A DNA stretch of 39,205 nucleotides. It comes from Fuerstiella sp. (lineage in GTDB: Bacteria; Planctomycetota; Planctomycetia; Planctomycetales; Planctomycetaceae). The translations under genes and the position numbers were made by a program. Numbering within the stretch: the stretch's first letter is position 1; each line of letters starts with the position of its first letter. Location of the stretch: contig JAKVAY010000004.1 of assembly GCA_022447185.1 (NCBI GenBank), forward strand, positions 1-39,205. Direction: 5' to 3'. Under the pieces are notes generated by a model that ran no database searches, was not told where the DNA came from, and saw only the letters and a program-made list of their open reading frames with translations. Positions 26,873 to 35,753 of this stretch are shown here, piece after piece.

Positions 26873-28030
26873 TCAGCGCGTCATGAATGTCCCCGGAGCG
26901 TCAGACGCGGATCGATAACTATCGCGATCGGTGAGCGTTACTTTAACAGCCATCGGCCGGCCACCCCTCATGACTTCCACGGACAGCGATTGATCGATTC
27001 GTGCCAGCCCCACCAGGTTGATCAGATGATTCTCATCCTCAACCCGGACGTCGTTGAAAGCAACAATCACATCTCCGGGCCGAATTCCCGCCTGTGAAGC
27101 AGGAGTCGGTCGCTGGCGATAGACCCGAGTAACGTGGGCGCCAACTGCACGTGATAATCCCAGACGATTCGCTGTTGCCTGATCAAATGATGGATCCAGT
27201 TCGACTCCCAGATATCCCCGTCGGACTTTTCCCCACTTGACCAAATGCTCAAAAACATGGCGAGCGAGCTGGCTGGGGATGCTGAACCCGATACCTTCAT
27301 TGCCGCCACTGTTGGAAGCAATTGCCGTATTGATCCCGACGACCTCACCATTCATATCGATGAGCGGCCCTCCACTGTTACCCGGATTGATCGCGGCATC
27401 TGTCTGGACGAAATCCTGATTTGTAACCGAATCGTCCGCTGTCAACGATAAAGCGCGGCGACCGGTCGCGCTCACGATACCCATGGTGACAGAACGACTC
27501 AGTCCAAAGGGACTGCCAACAGCGAGAACCTGGTGCCCGATCTTCAGATCCTGACTGTTTCCCCACAATGCACTTCTCAGACCGGTTTCTTTCAACTGCA
27601 TCACCGCAACGTCGGTTGCTGCATCACGGTAGACACGAACAGGAGTGGTTTCACGACCATCCGGCAGTCGCAACTGGATATCCTGCAGACGAGCACCACG
27701 AATCACATGGTTGTTGGTAACCACAAAGTTGCCGTTGACCGACCTGCTCCTCATGATCACCCCTGAACCGGTTTCCTCGACACTGCGTCCATCCTTTTCA
27801 TTACGAACGGCCTGAATATGCACCGTCGACGGCATCACGGCTTCGGAAATCCGTGCGATATGGTCGCTTGTCAGCATCAGTACGTCAGCGCCGGACATTG
27901 CACGTGAGCTTGTGGATGAAATCGCCTGGACAGGCTGTGCCACTTTCAGCGAATCAATATGTCCACCAACTGCGAGTCCAACAGCCAGCATGCCAGCCGA
28001 CCAAAGAACTATTCCCATTCGTCGCGCCAT
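26873..28030 (-). CDS. HtrA/DegP-type serine protease with one PDZ domain
   Basis: A 385-residue trypsin-fold protease with an N-terminal signal or anchor (RRMGIVLWSAGMLAVGLAVGG). The catalytic triad is His108 (VTNNHVI), Asp140 (AATDVAVM) and Ser219 (NPGNSGGPLID). A single PDZ domain follows from about 285 (GYLGVELD ... PASQAGIRPGDVIVAFND). It should degrade or refold damaged proteins outside the cytoplasm. ATG 28030 was preferred to ATG 28060 because GAGAG lies seven bases upstream and the signal peptide then has a basic n-region (MARR); it also clears the preceding small frame. The gene is convergent with the GspF-like gene (42-bp gap). DegP has two PDZ domains; one PDZ is DegS/HtrA-like. 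Confidence 0.93.
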   Translation of the reverse strand: MARRMGIVLWSAGMLAVGLAVGGHIDSLKVAQPVQAISSTSSRAMSGADVLMLTSDHIARISEAVMPSTVHIQAVRNEKDGRSVEETGSGVIMRSRSVNGNFVVTNNHVIRGARLQDIQLRLPDGRETTPVRVYRDAATDVAVMQLKETGLRSALWGNSQDLKIGHQVLAVGSPFGLSRSVTMGIVSATGRRALSLTADDSVTNQDFVQTDAAINPGNSGGPLIDMNGEVVGINTAIASNSGGNEGIGFSIPSQLARHVFEHLVKWGKVRRGYLGVELDPSFDQATANRLGLSRAVGAHVTRVYRQRPTPASQAGIRPGDVIVAFNDVRVEDENHLINLVGLARIDQSLSVEVMRGGRPMAVKVTLTDRDSYRSASDAPGTFMTR

Positions 28031-28052
28031 CAACGTACTCTCTGCTGGAAAG

Positions 28053-28352
28053 TCACACATCCTGTGGCGCGGGTCCCTCCGCTGTTTTTTTCGCGTTTTT
28101 CGTCCGATAACGCGACCTGGCTCTGCTGTGGGAACGTCTAAATCCTGTCCCGGTCAAGGCAGTACAGTCTTCATCGATCGAATCTGGTGCGGAAAGCAAG
28201 TTAATTTCGGCTGATCCTGCCGTCACAACGGGGCTCGCGCAACGGACGCCGAAATATTCGGAACCATCGGACCGACAAGCAGCCAACAGGCAGAACGAGA
28301 ACGACAACCAAAGATATTCTGCACTGCACCCGTATCCGGGGATGCCCGACAA
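28053..28352 (-). CDS. Putative small lipoprotein upstream of the HtrA gene
   Basis: A 99-residue frame in the otherwise empty space between the aminotransferase and the protease, ending 22 bp before the protease start. It contains a hydrophobic run ending in a lipobox, LLAAC (Cys26), preceded by LSFSFC; the C-terminus is basic (RSHSRARSRYRTKNAKK). Codon use looks ordinary. Against it: the start would be TTG 28352 without a Shine-Dalgarno, and the n-region has no Lys or Arg and contains a Glu. No family recognised. If real it would share the leftward transcript with the protease. Confidence 0.3.
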   Translation of the reverse strand: MSGIPGYGCSAEYLWLSFSFCLLAACRSDGSEYFGVRCASPVVTAGSAEINLLSAPDSIDEDCTALTGTGFRRSHSRARSRYRTKNAKKTAEGPAPQDV

Positions 28353-28395
28353 ATCGGTATATTCAGGAGATACTGAACGTTTGATGAACCAGACT

Positions 28396-29661
28396 CTACG
28401 GCTCGTCGTAATGCTGTGTCAGCCGAAATTCGGGGTGAATCTCAAGCCATGCCTCAATTCGGTCCTGGCGAGACAGCGCCTTCGGGATGAAGTCAATCGC
28501 CTGGCGCAGTCGGTCGTCCGGTTCGGCACAACTGAGCCGCAGGAATCCTTCCCCTGCATCACCGAAGCATTCGCCGCCCAGACAGGCAATTCCAAATGAG
28601 TCGTCCGCGCCTTCAAGGAAATACATCGCCAGTCCATGACTCGTGATTCCCAGACGATTGCACACGGGAGCGATATTCGGAAACACATAAAACGTGGCCG
28701 TCGGTGGCAGCGTGTGAAAACCATCCAACTCGTTCAGGCCATCCGTCAGAAGCTGAACTTTTTTGCCAAACTTTTGCATTGATGCATTACGTTCCTCCGT
28801 GTCCTTCGTCATCGCGGCAATCCCGGCCGTCTGGACGAATGGGGGTGTACATGACAATGAAGTGTTGATCATGCGCCCGATTTTGTCAGTGATTGCTGCC
28901 GACGATACACAAAACCCAAGTCGCCAGCCGCTCATGCTCCACGATTTGCTGAATGTATATGTTGCGACACACTGATCGAGCATCCCAGGCAATGCCGCCA
29001 AAGAATGATGTTCACCATCCCAGATCATGTGGCAGTAGGGTTCGTCACTAAACACCGCCACATCGCGCCCTCGAATGAGATCAGCAAGGTCATGCAGATC
29101 CTGGAGCGTCGTCACACCGCCCGTCGGATTGTTGGGCGAATTGAGGAAGATTGCGCGCGGAGCTTTGTCATGATTCAGGAATTCTTCAATATCGCTCATT
29201 CGTGGACGAAAACTGTCAGACTGACGAAGCGGACAGGTGATCATACGTGCGCCACGTCGCTCGATATTTGGCCGGTAGGTGGGGAACGCGGGATTGAAAA
29301 CAAGCACACCGTCACCGGGGTTAAGAAAAGCCTCACAAAAGAACTGTTCAAAAACTTTCGCTCCCGGGCCAACCGCTATATTTTCCGCCTTCGCCGAAAT
29401 ACTAAACTCTCGACTGACAAAGTCTGCCGCCGCTGCCCGAAACTCATGAAGTCCCGGCGACGGACAGTAATGGGTCTGTTGATCGGATATCGCTGCGAGC
29501 CCCGCCTCAGTTGCCGCTTCAGTTGTTGAAAACGGACTGTCACCGATTTCCAGTTCGACCACGTCTTTTCCAGCTGCCTGCAATTGACGCACCACCGCCA
29601 GAACGGAAAAAGCAGTTTCAACGGTTAGTGTCTCCGCGAAACGGCTGAATGAAACGGCCAT
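28396..29661 (-). CDS. Class I/II PLP-dependent aminotransferase
   Basis: A 421-residue fold-type I aminotransferase. PLP-binding features are SPNNPTGG (175-182), DEPYCHMIW with Asp206 and Tyr209, the Schiff-base Lys239 in TFSKSWSMSGWR and the substrate-carboxylate Arg near the C-terminus (FLRLSCAEPDDRLRQAI). This is the AspC/AlaA-like subgroup that moves amino groups between amino acids and 2-oxoacids; the exact substrate is not readable. The N-terminus (GKDVVELEIGDSPFSTTEAA) fits ATG 29661. Neighbours give no pathway context. Length is normal. Confidence 0.92.
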   Translation of the reverse strand: MAVSFSRFAETLTVETAFSVLAVVRQLQAAGKDVVELEIGDSPFSTTEAATEAGLAAISDQQTHYCPSPGLHEFRAAAADFVSREFSISAKAENIAVGPGAKVFEQFFCEAFLNPGDGVLVFNPAFPTYRPNIERRGARMITCPLRQSDSFRPRMSDIEEFLNHDKAPRAIFLNSPNNPTGGVTTLQDLHDLADLIRGRDVAVFSDEPYCHMIWDGEHHSLAALPGMLDQCVATYTFSKSWSMSGWRLGFCVSSAAITDKIGRMINTSLSCTPPFVQTAGIAAMTKDTEERNASMQKFGKKVQLLTDGLNELDGFHTLPPTATFYVFPNIAPVCNRLGITSHGLAMYFLEGADDSFGIACLGGECFGDAGEGFLRLSCAEPDDRLRQAIDFIPKALSRQDRIEAWLEIHPEFRLTQHYDEP

Positions 29662-30248
29662 GAGACGGCAATCCTGATAAAATTGTCTTGAACAGTTACC
29701 GGCCAGTCACAAATCCGAACGGTCTGAAAAACCCCATTATGCAGGAATCCAGCTGATGTTCAGCTCCAGGAGCCGGGATTCAGTGTGGATCCGTGCGAAA
29801 GAGCCATCTCAACGGGCTCGATTGTTGTCGATTTCGAATCGACCGATCCTTGCCGGACCGACTCAATGAGCTCCGGTTTCGCAGAAAGCACTTCTCGCAG
29901 AACAGTGCCCAGGCACCAGCGGTGGGCATTACTATGGAGAAACTTTCAGCCGCCTTGGAAGCCTGCACCGTGTTACTGAAAGGAAAATTGGCGCCGGCGC
30001 TCCGTCGGTCAGATCCGGACGCAACAGGCATGACTTTCCATCGATCGATCACGGAGTGTTTGAAACGATGGATGGCCCCGTCTGGCGACTGGGCGTTGCT
30101 CTGCATGATCCGGCATCAATCATGGCCGTTGGAAACTCGTGGAGACTTCATCCCGAAGACCACTGGTGACGCAATTGCCGTGTCGATCCTGTCATCAGCT
30201 TCCGGGCAGTCCCGAAATCATTCACGGTCGCTCGTGTCTGTTCGACTT
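29662..30248. other. Unresolved region, possibly decayed coding sequence
   Basis: 587 bp without a gene I can name. A plus-strand frame, GTG 29793 to 30452, gives 219 residues but its end is antisense to the MshEN gene. A second plus frame is open from 29870 to 30169 with ordinary codon use (ending FETMDGPVWRLGVALHDPAS... HPEDHW) yet has no start codon in its first half. A minus frame (29780-30106) also exists. The pattern would fit a frameshifted remnant, but I see no family match. Confidence 0.4.
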
Positions 30249-31268
30249 TCAGTAGAACAGCTTGAGCCCACCGGCAATTACAGCTGCGCAGGAAACGGTG
30301 ATGACGGCCTGCATGAGACCGCCTGTGTCTGTCAGGGTATTCATTACGACCACAGGCAGGATTATGGACCAGCAAAGCACAATCAGACTAATGTTCCGGC
30401 GGTGGGCCTTCTCTTCGTCAGTCAATGGAGTCTTACGTTTTCTGATCGTTGAAGCGTTATCCGTCATCTTTGCGGATTTTTTCTTCTTCTCGACAGCCTT
30501 CGAATCTCTGTCTGATCCACCCACAGCTGCGGCCTCAGTTCGAGTCCCTGGAGCATAGTGCATAGCTATGGCCTGATTAATCTGTCGAGGCACGGCCATC
30601 ACTCCCTTCATTGGCATCCCGAATCTCATACGAACTTCGTCTTCAAGTTCCGGCGAAGCTTCATTAGCGCAGGCAACCAGCAACCGGCCACCGTCTTCGA
30701 ACAACGGCAGGCACGTATGCCGTTTGACGACATTTCGCGGCAGTCCATCGAGCACGTTATCCTCGGGAAACATTTCCTCCAGATCAACAAACTGCATTCG
30801 CAACTCTGCTGCCAATGCCTGCGCAGCTTCGACCTGATCAGCAAGCTTCATCTGGATGACGGCATCACGAATTGACAAACCACGAGCATCCGCAAAATGC
30901 TCGATGTCTGTAATCTGACCTCTTGTTATGACTCCTCTGCTGACCAGATACAGCAGCGTTGTCGTCACTTCGTCGTCGATCACCTCCTCTTCAGCTTCGC
31001 GACCGAGCGAAGCGTCATATTCCCGCTTTGAGTCTGTATCCGTGAGACACAGCATCGCTTTCGCCAGTTCTGTCAGTAATACCTGCGATGGCTTCAGGTA
31101 CTGGCCCGTGGCAAATTTGCGAACATGGCTGTTGAGCTTCCGATAGTTGCTGTTCACTTTTTCCGGATCGTCTTCAAACATCACCAGACGCAGGAGTGTA
31201 TAATGATCCGGTGGACGTTCTCCTTCGGGTATTCCCAGCCACTCTTTGTACACGTCAATCTCAGCCAC
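30249..31268 (-). CDS. J-like / MshEN domain protein with C-terminal TM pair
   Basis: A 339-residue protein in three parts. Residues 1-90 (VYKEWLGIPEGERPPDHYTLLRL ... AMLCLTDTDSKREYDASLG) look like a degenerate J-domain, with helix pattern and KREYD end but no HPD motif. Residues 100-240 match MshEN/GspE-N (GVITRGQITDIEHFADARG ... RMQFVDLEEM ... RNVVKRHTCLPLFEDGGRLLVA), the module that precedes type II secretion/pilus ATPases and in MshE binds c-di-GMP. After a basic Lys-rich linker (260-290), two TM helices close the chain (NISLIVLCWSIILPVVVM; AVITVSCAAVIAGGLKL). No ATPase domain is present. GTG 31268 has GGGGAG eight bases upstream; ATG 31289 is the alternative. Confidence 0.82.
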   Translation of the reverse strand: MAEIDVYKEWLGIPEGERPPDHYTLLRLVMFEDDPEKVNSNYRKLNSHVRKFATGQYLKPSQVLLTELAKAMLCLTDTDSKREYDASLGREAEEEVIDDEVTTTLLYLVSRGVITRGQITDIEHFADARGLSIRDAVIQMKLADQVEAAQALAAELRMQFVDLEEMFPEDNVLDGLPRNVVKRHTCLPLFEDGGRLLVACANEASPELEDEVRMRFGMPMKGVMAVPRQINQAIAMHYAPGTRTEAAAVGGSDRDSKAVEKKKKSAKMTDNASTIRKRKTPLTDEEKAHRRNISLIVLCWSIILPVVVMNTLTDTGGLMQAVITVSCAAVIAGGLKLFY

Positions 31269-31433
31269 GACCAGCACTCCCCGCGCCATATATCCCGTAA
31301 TGGACCCTCTTCAGTTTTTAGTCCGGCAACACTCGTGATACAAGTTGGTCTACAAAAACCGCGACACATTGACTGCCGACTGCAGCCGCACCAAACGTCT
31401 GACAGACGATGGTTGGTTACCCGGACAAACTGA

Positions 31434-31459
31434 AACCCCGTTCAAAGACAAACGGGGTT
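31434..31459 (-). terminator. Intrinsic terminator downstream of mnmE
   Basis: A perfect 9-bp stem (AACCCCGTT at 31434-31442 and AACGGGGTT at 31451-31459) with an 8-nt loop. It lies 77 bp past the mnmE stop on the minus strand, where the stem is followed by TCAGTTTGTCC. It separates the yidC-mnmE unit from the downstream MshEN gene. Confidence 0.6.
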
Positions 31460-31535
31460 GGCCAGAAACTTCAGGCCCGCATGGCCTTTCTGTTTCCTGA
31501 CTGACACAACAGTTCGTTGTCGACAACTCGCCATA

Positions 31536-32900
31536 TTATTTGCCGATGCAAAAGCTGCTGAAGATGTGGTCCAGGATGTCATCGGTCCACGTCTCACCCA
31601 GTATGCTGCGAAATTCCTGAAGTGCTTCCCGCAGGCCAATTGCGGTCAGTTCATCGCCCAAATTGTCTTGGACCGATTCCACAGCCGAATCCATACTCCG
31701 CACCGCTCGTTCGATACTGTCCCGACAACGTGAACTGGTAGTTGCCAGCAGTTCGGTCCGCGACGCCTGTTTCTCTGTAAAACATTGGGCGATCTTACGA
31801 CGCAGATCACAGAGACCCACTCCAGACAGCGCGCTCACACGAATCCTGTCAGCTGGATCATCGGTCGGGTGGGGACGATCAACACAGGTGGTAACAATTA
31901 TCAGCTGTGTCGCCCGGGACAATACGCTGTCACGAAGTTCAGCATCCTTTGATTGATCGTCCTCATTCAGGTCGGCCGCGACACACCAGATAACGAGGTC
32001 CGCTGCGTCCAACTGTTGCTGCCGATGTTCCACCGCCGTCATTTGTATACGGTCTTTCGAGTTCGTCCAGCCGGCCGTGTCGATCAGTTCGATCGATACA
32101 TCAGCGACTCTGACCGGGCAACACAGATAATCTCGTGTTGTACCGGCAATCGTCGATGCAATGGCCAAATCGGCGTCTGCCAGACAATTGAACAGTGTGC
32201 TTTTCCCGGCGTTTGGCAAACCGGCAAGTACAACACGCGGACGATAGCCGGATGGAAGCCGTTGTGCTGAATCAACAAGCAGACGCTGCAATGCACCTCG
32301 AATCTCAGTCATTCGTCGAACCATCGTTTCAGACGAAATGAATTCAATGTCCTCCTCGACGAAGTCGAGGCCTGCTTCCAGATCGCCAAGAATCGCTATG
32401 AGGCTCGATTGAATCTTCAGCAGCTGTCGGGTCAGTCCTCCTCCAAGTTGAGTCAGTGCTGACTGCAGTTCATCATGATCGGCCGCATCAATGACTCCCG
32501 ACACAGCTTCGGCCTGCAGTAAATCGATCCGTCCATTCAGGAAGGCGCGCATCGTGAACTCTCCGCGTTCCGCCTGACGCGCGCCTCCATCAATCACGGC
32601 TGCGAGCATCAGTTCCAGAATGGGAGGTGAACCGATCAGATGAAATTCGGCCATCGGCTGTCCGGTATAGCTGCGAGCCGTTGGCCACAGCAACACGCTC
32701 ACGGGCAACGGCGAACCGAATCGTTTTGACAGCACATACCCAGGAATCCGGACAGGAGGCCCCGAGTAAGGCACCTCTGTATCGAGAAGTCGGTCAACGA
32801 TTGCGACGACGTCGTTACCACTCACGCGTACGATTCCCCGGGCCGATGGACTGGCCGGAGAGGCAACCGCAGCAATGGCATCGTCAAGATCGAATGGCAT
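31536..32900 (-). CDS. mnmE: tRNA modification GTPase MnmE
   Basis: A 454-residue MnmE. With MnmG it makes the (carboxymethyl)aminomethyl modification of U34 in tRNA wobble positions, using a formyl-tetrahydrofolate-derived C1 unit. The N-terminal domain begins at residue 1 (DDAIAAVASP, RGIVRVSG); helical-domain markers are RAFLNGRIDLLQAEAV and DLEAGLDF. The G domain has G1 GLPNAGKST (227-235), G2 TIAGTTRDY (250-258) and G3 DTAG (274-277). The C-terminal FCIGK (450-454) is the conserved catalytic Cys motif. G4 reads TCVD (338-341) instead of NKxD. ATG 32900 was chosen because the family starts there; the open frame runs 34 codons further upstream. It is the next gene after yidC on this strand. 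Confidence 0.95.
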   Translation of the reverse strand: MPFDLDDAIAAVASPASPSARGIVRVSGNDVVAIVDRLLDTEVPYSGPPVRIPGYVLSKRFGSPLPVSVLLWPTARSYTGQPMAEFHLIGSPPILELMLAAVIDGGARQAERGEFTMRAFLNGRIDLLQAEAVSGVIDAADHDELQSALTQLGGGLTRQLLKIQSSLIAILGDLEAGLDFVEEDIEFISSETMVRRMTEIRGALQRLLVDSAQRLPSGYRPRVVLAGLPNAGKSTLFNCLADADLAIASTIAGTTRDYLCCPVRVADVSIELIDTAGWTNSKDRIQMTAVEHRQQQLDAADLVIWCVAADLNEDDQSKDAELRDSVLSRATQLIIVTTCVDRPHPTDDPADRIRVSALSGVGLCDLRRKIAQCFTEKQASRTELLATTSSRCRDSIERAVRSMDSAVESVQDNLGDELTAIGLREALQEFRSILGETWTDDILDHIFSSFCIGK

Positions 32901-33196
32901 GGCAAAAGTGCAATAATGTCGGTAAGTCGGAGGTGTGGGACCGGTAACGACCTCCCCGGTGACGACTCCTGCACAGAGCGACTGAGGGAGACAACAAAAC
33001 ATGTGAGGACGCAGATGAACATAAACCGGTTGACCAAACCGGGAAATGGATCAGGACGCCATCTGCCCCTTGCTGCTGTTTCGTGCCTGTGCGGTGAACT
33101 TAATTCATGGCAGCTCACCTGCGACAAAGCAGACCGCCAATGAAAAGAATATCCCGCTGTCTTTATGTTACGAGCCCCGAGGAACCGGGACGTGAT
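32901..33196. other. yidC-mnmE intergenic region
   Basis: 296 bp between the two minus-strand genes. A 34-codon upward extension of the mnmE frame and a 75-codon plus-strand frame (32916-33143) have no support. The jag gene that often sits here in other bacteria is absent. Confidence 0.6.
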
Positions 33197-35320
33197 TTAT
33201 CGCCTGCGATCCTGTTTGCCTCGTTTTGCATTTTTCCGGTCGTGACCGACCGACCGGTTCTGCTCGGCCTGATTCTTGGCCTGTTCCGCCGCAGCCATTA
33301 AGCGTTCCAGAAATCCTTTAGGACGGGTAGCGTCGGCATCAGGAGCTCCGGCCTTACGTTTTCTCTCACGTTTTCCGGACGGTTTAACGGACTTGTTTTC
33401 TTCCGGCGCAACATCTTTTTTTGCCAGTACGTCACTGCCCAGTAATTTTCGTTCGCCGATACTCCACAAACTGGAAGCCACGAAATAAATACAAAGCCCC
33501 GCAGGGACATGCCAAAACATGACGGCGAAAAAGATCGTCATCACATTCATCATCTTATGCTGCATCTCCTGCTGCTCGTCGGTTGGGGGCGGCATAAACA
33601 ATTTTTGCTGAACGAGAAACAGCACCACGTTGATGCAGGGCAGTAAATTGAAATCTTTACCAAGAAACGGCAGTGAAAATGGCATCTGAAACAGCTCATC
33701 CGGAGCGGCCAGGTTTTCGATCCAAAGAAAAGACGACAACCGCAAATCCACCGCTGTGTTCAGACAGGTATACAGTCCAATGAATACGGGCAACTGAAAA
33801 AAGAGCGGCAGACACCCTCCAAGCGGATTAATGTTGTGTTTGCGCCACAACTCCATCTGAGCTTTGGCCATCTTCTCTTTGTCTTCACCGTACTTCAGCT
33901 TGAGTTCGTTGATTTTCGGCTGAAGTTCTTTCATACGAGCAGCACTTAATGCCTGCTTACGGGACAGTGGGAAGAGGCAGCATCGAACCATGACCGTCAG
34001 TGAAATAATGGCGAGCCAGTAAGGCAGATGGATACCGTAAAGGAAACTGAGAACGGAATGCATCCCGCGCGCGATGAATCCAAAGTAGCTTCCGTAGTCC
34101 AGGACTTTTTCTGCCTGGAACGGCGGAGGATCCAAGAGAGCCCCGTGCTTAGGCCCCACAAACATTGCATATTCATGAGTGATCGAAGTATTTGGCTCCA
34201 GAGTACGGGGTCTTGACGCCATCCTGAATGTAATGTCAGCAAGCGTTGCCGTTTTTGATTCCCGCAGCAGTTCGGGCCAGATTCGATCAACCCATTGATC
34301 GGACGCCTGTTGTTCCAGTGGACGATCGTCCATGGGAGCAATCAATGCGGCAAAGAACTGCACATCGATACCCGCGTATCTCACCGGTTCGATCCACTTG
34401 TTTTCACCTTCCCGAATGACTTCACTGATTTGATGACGCGTTCGCTGAGGATGCCTGACGCGCTGTTCTTCCCACACAGACTGGACTTCAGACGCTGAAA
34501 ACTGCGCGGAACTGCCATCTTCAATAAACTCCAGTTTGATGTCGCGATACTTCCGCGTATGTTCTTCGTTTTCGAGAATAACTCCACAGGGACCAAGAAT
34601 CTCGTACTGTAACTTCTGTGGTGTTTTGGAAAGATTGCTGATGGCCAATTCACATCGAATCGTGTACGCCGCAGGATCCGTCCTCAACACATCTGTCATT
34701 GTCGAGGGACCAACCGAAAGAGGATGAATGCGGTATGTTTTTTTGATCTCCACAGATTGATCCGGGGCGACGTATTCAAAAACAACAGCGTCTGCCTGTT
34801 GTTCAGCCACTTTCCAGTCGACCGTTTCCAGCCGCATTCCCGGACTGTGTTTGTCCAGTTGCCGGTCAATCACATCCAGCGAAGTGCTGAACGTATTTTC
34901 ACCGGTCCTGTTATGTCCAATAACCTGCACCTGTTCACTGCTGTTTATCAGATCCTTCATCTTCGGATCGCTCAGACGCACTGACGTTACGGAAGCACCC
35001 TCAGTGGAAAATTCGGCTTCAATCGCATAACCACCTTGTGGATCAAGTGAACCCAAAACAACCTGGCGCCGTTCATGAAGCACGGGGCCGGCGGTCTCAG
35101 TTCCGTTCAGGACTTCTGCTTCTACCGCATCAGCAACTTTGTTTTCCGCCGGCTCTGCTTCGTTGCTGTTGATTTCCGGAGCAATCTCGTCATCAACAGG
35201 TACGATCTCGGCCACATTCTGAGGTACCGGTTGTCGCATTCTGTCCAGAACAAAATTCTGCCAGATGAGGATGAACCCAAATGACACGACGAGAAAAAGA
35301 ATGAGGCGTCGGGTTTCCAT
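33197..35320 (-). CDS. yidC: Membrane protein insertase YidC (Oxa1 family)
   Basis: A 707-residue YidC, which inserts and folds inner-membrane proteins with or without SecYEG. TM1 is at 5-25 (LILFLVVSFGFILIWQNFVL), followed by a large extracytoplasmic beta domain to about residue 400. The Oxa1 core then follows (YWLAIISLTVMVRCCLFPLSRKQ with the conserved Arg in TM2; LKYGEDKEKMAKAQMELWRKHNINPLGGCLPLFFQLPVF). It ends in a highly basic cytoplasmic tail (GKRERKRKAG ... AKRGKQDRRR) that could contact the ribosome. Typical Gram-negative YidC is about 550 residues; the acidic linker after TM1 and the long tail account for the extra length. ATG 35320 is the natural start. Confidence 0.96.
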   Translation of the reverse strand: METRRLILFLVVSFGFILIWQNFVLDRMRQPVPQNVAEIVPVDDEIAPEINSNEAEPAENKVADAVEAEVLNGTETAGPVLHERRQVVLGSLDPQGGYAIEAEFSTEGASVTSVRLSDPKMKDLINSSEQVQVIGHNRTGENTFSTSLDVIDRQLDKHSPGMRLETVDWKVAEQQADAVVFEYVAPDQSVEIKKTYRIHPLSVGPSTMTDVLRTDPAAYTIRCELAISNLSKTPQKLQYEILGPCGVILENEEHTRKYRDIKLEFIEDGSSAQFSASEVQSVWEEQRVRHPQRTRHQISEVIREGENKWIEPVRYAGIDVQFFAALIAPMDDRPLEQQASDQWVDRIWPELLRESKTATLADITFRMASRPRTLEPNTSITHEYAMFVGPKHGALLDPPPFQAEKVLDYGSYFGFIARGMHSVLSFLYGIHLPYWLAIISLTVMVRCCLFPLSRKQALSAARMKELQPKINELKLKYGEDKEKMAKAQMELWRKHNINPLGGCLPLFFQLPVFIGLYTCLNTAVDLRLSSFLWIENLAAPDELFQMPFSLPFLGKDFNLLPCINVVLFLVQQKLFMPPPTDEQQEMQHKMMNVMTIFFAVMFWHVPAGLCIYFVASSLWSIGERKLLGSDVLAKKDVAPEENKSVKPSGKRERKRKAGAPDADATRPKGFLERLMAAAEQAKNQAEQNRSVGHDRKNAKRGKQDRRR

Positions 35321-35654
35321 CGTGGGTCCGTATCAGCCAGTTTCCGCTGTGGTTGAACTCGACAGCAGAATCAAAATTCTGAGTGTATTGGATTGACAGG
35401 GGTCGGGTAACGGCCCCGAACATTGATGCAACAGGCAACAGGCCCGGCAATTCCACCGGAACTGCCCCGAACAGGGGAATCTCGCCCCGGAACAACTTTG
35501 TGAAGCTGCCTGTCGAGATCGGGAGGATATCCGCCAAACGCCGACTCTTGCAGCCCGGTACAGAAGGTTCTCAGGAATGTCCTTCATTTCCATGATTGAC
35601 ACAAAAAATCTGTGATGAGCTGCTCAGTCTCCTGTTTGTGTCCTCTCAAAAGCT

Positions 35655-35713
35655 GGTTCGCAGGCGAACCCGGCCGGAATGCGATAAGCCCGGCACTTAA
35701 GGCCGAGCTTATC
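35655..35713. repeat. Two tandem hairpins
   Basis: Hairpin 1 is GGTTCG (35655-35660) with CGAACC (35665-35670) and a CAGG loop. Hairpin 2 is GATAAGC (35683-35689) with GCTTATC (35707-35713), and an inner CGGC/GCCG stem separated by one mismatch. CGGCCG lies between them. On the minus strand hairpin 1 is followed by AGCTTTTGAG, so the pair could end a leftward transcript; it could also be a REP-like element. Confidence 0.45.
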
Positions 35714-35753
35714 TTCGATCCTCAAAGGGTCATTCCAGGCAAACCACTCCTCA

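Noticed and set aside
34384..34393. GGTTCGATCC, a tRNA T-loop-like string
   Set aside because: It lies inside yidC coding sequence and no cloverleaf can be built around it.
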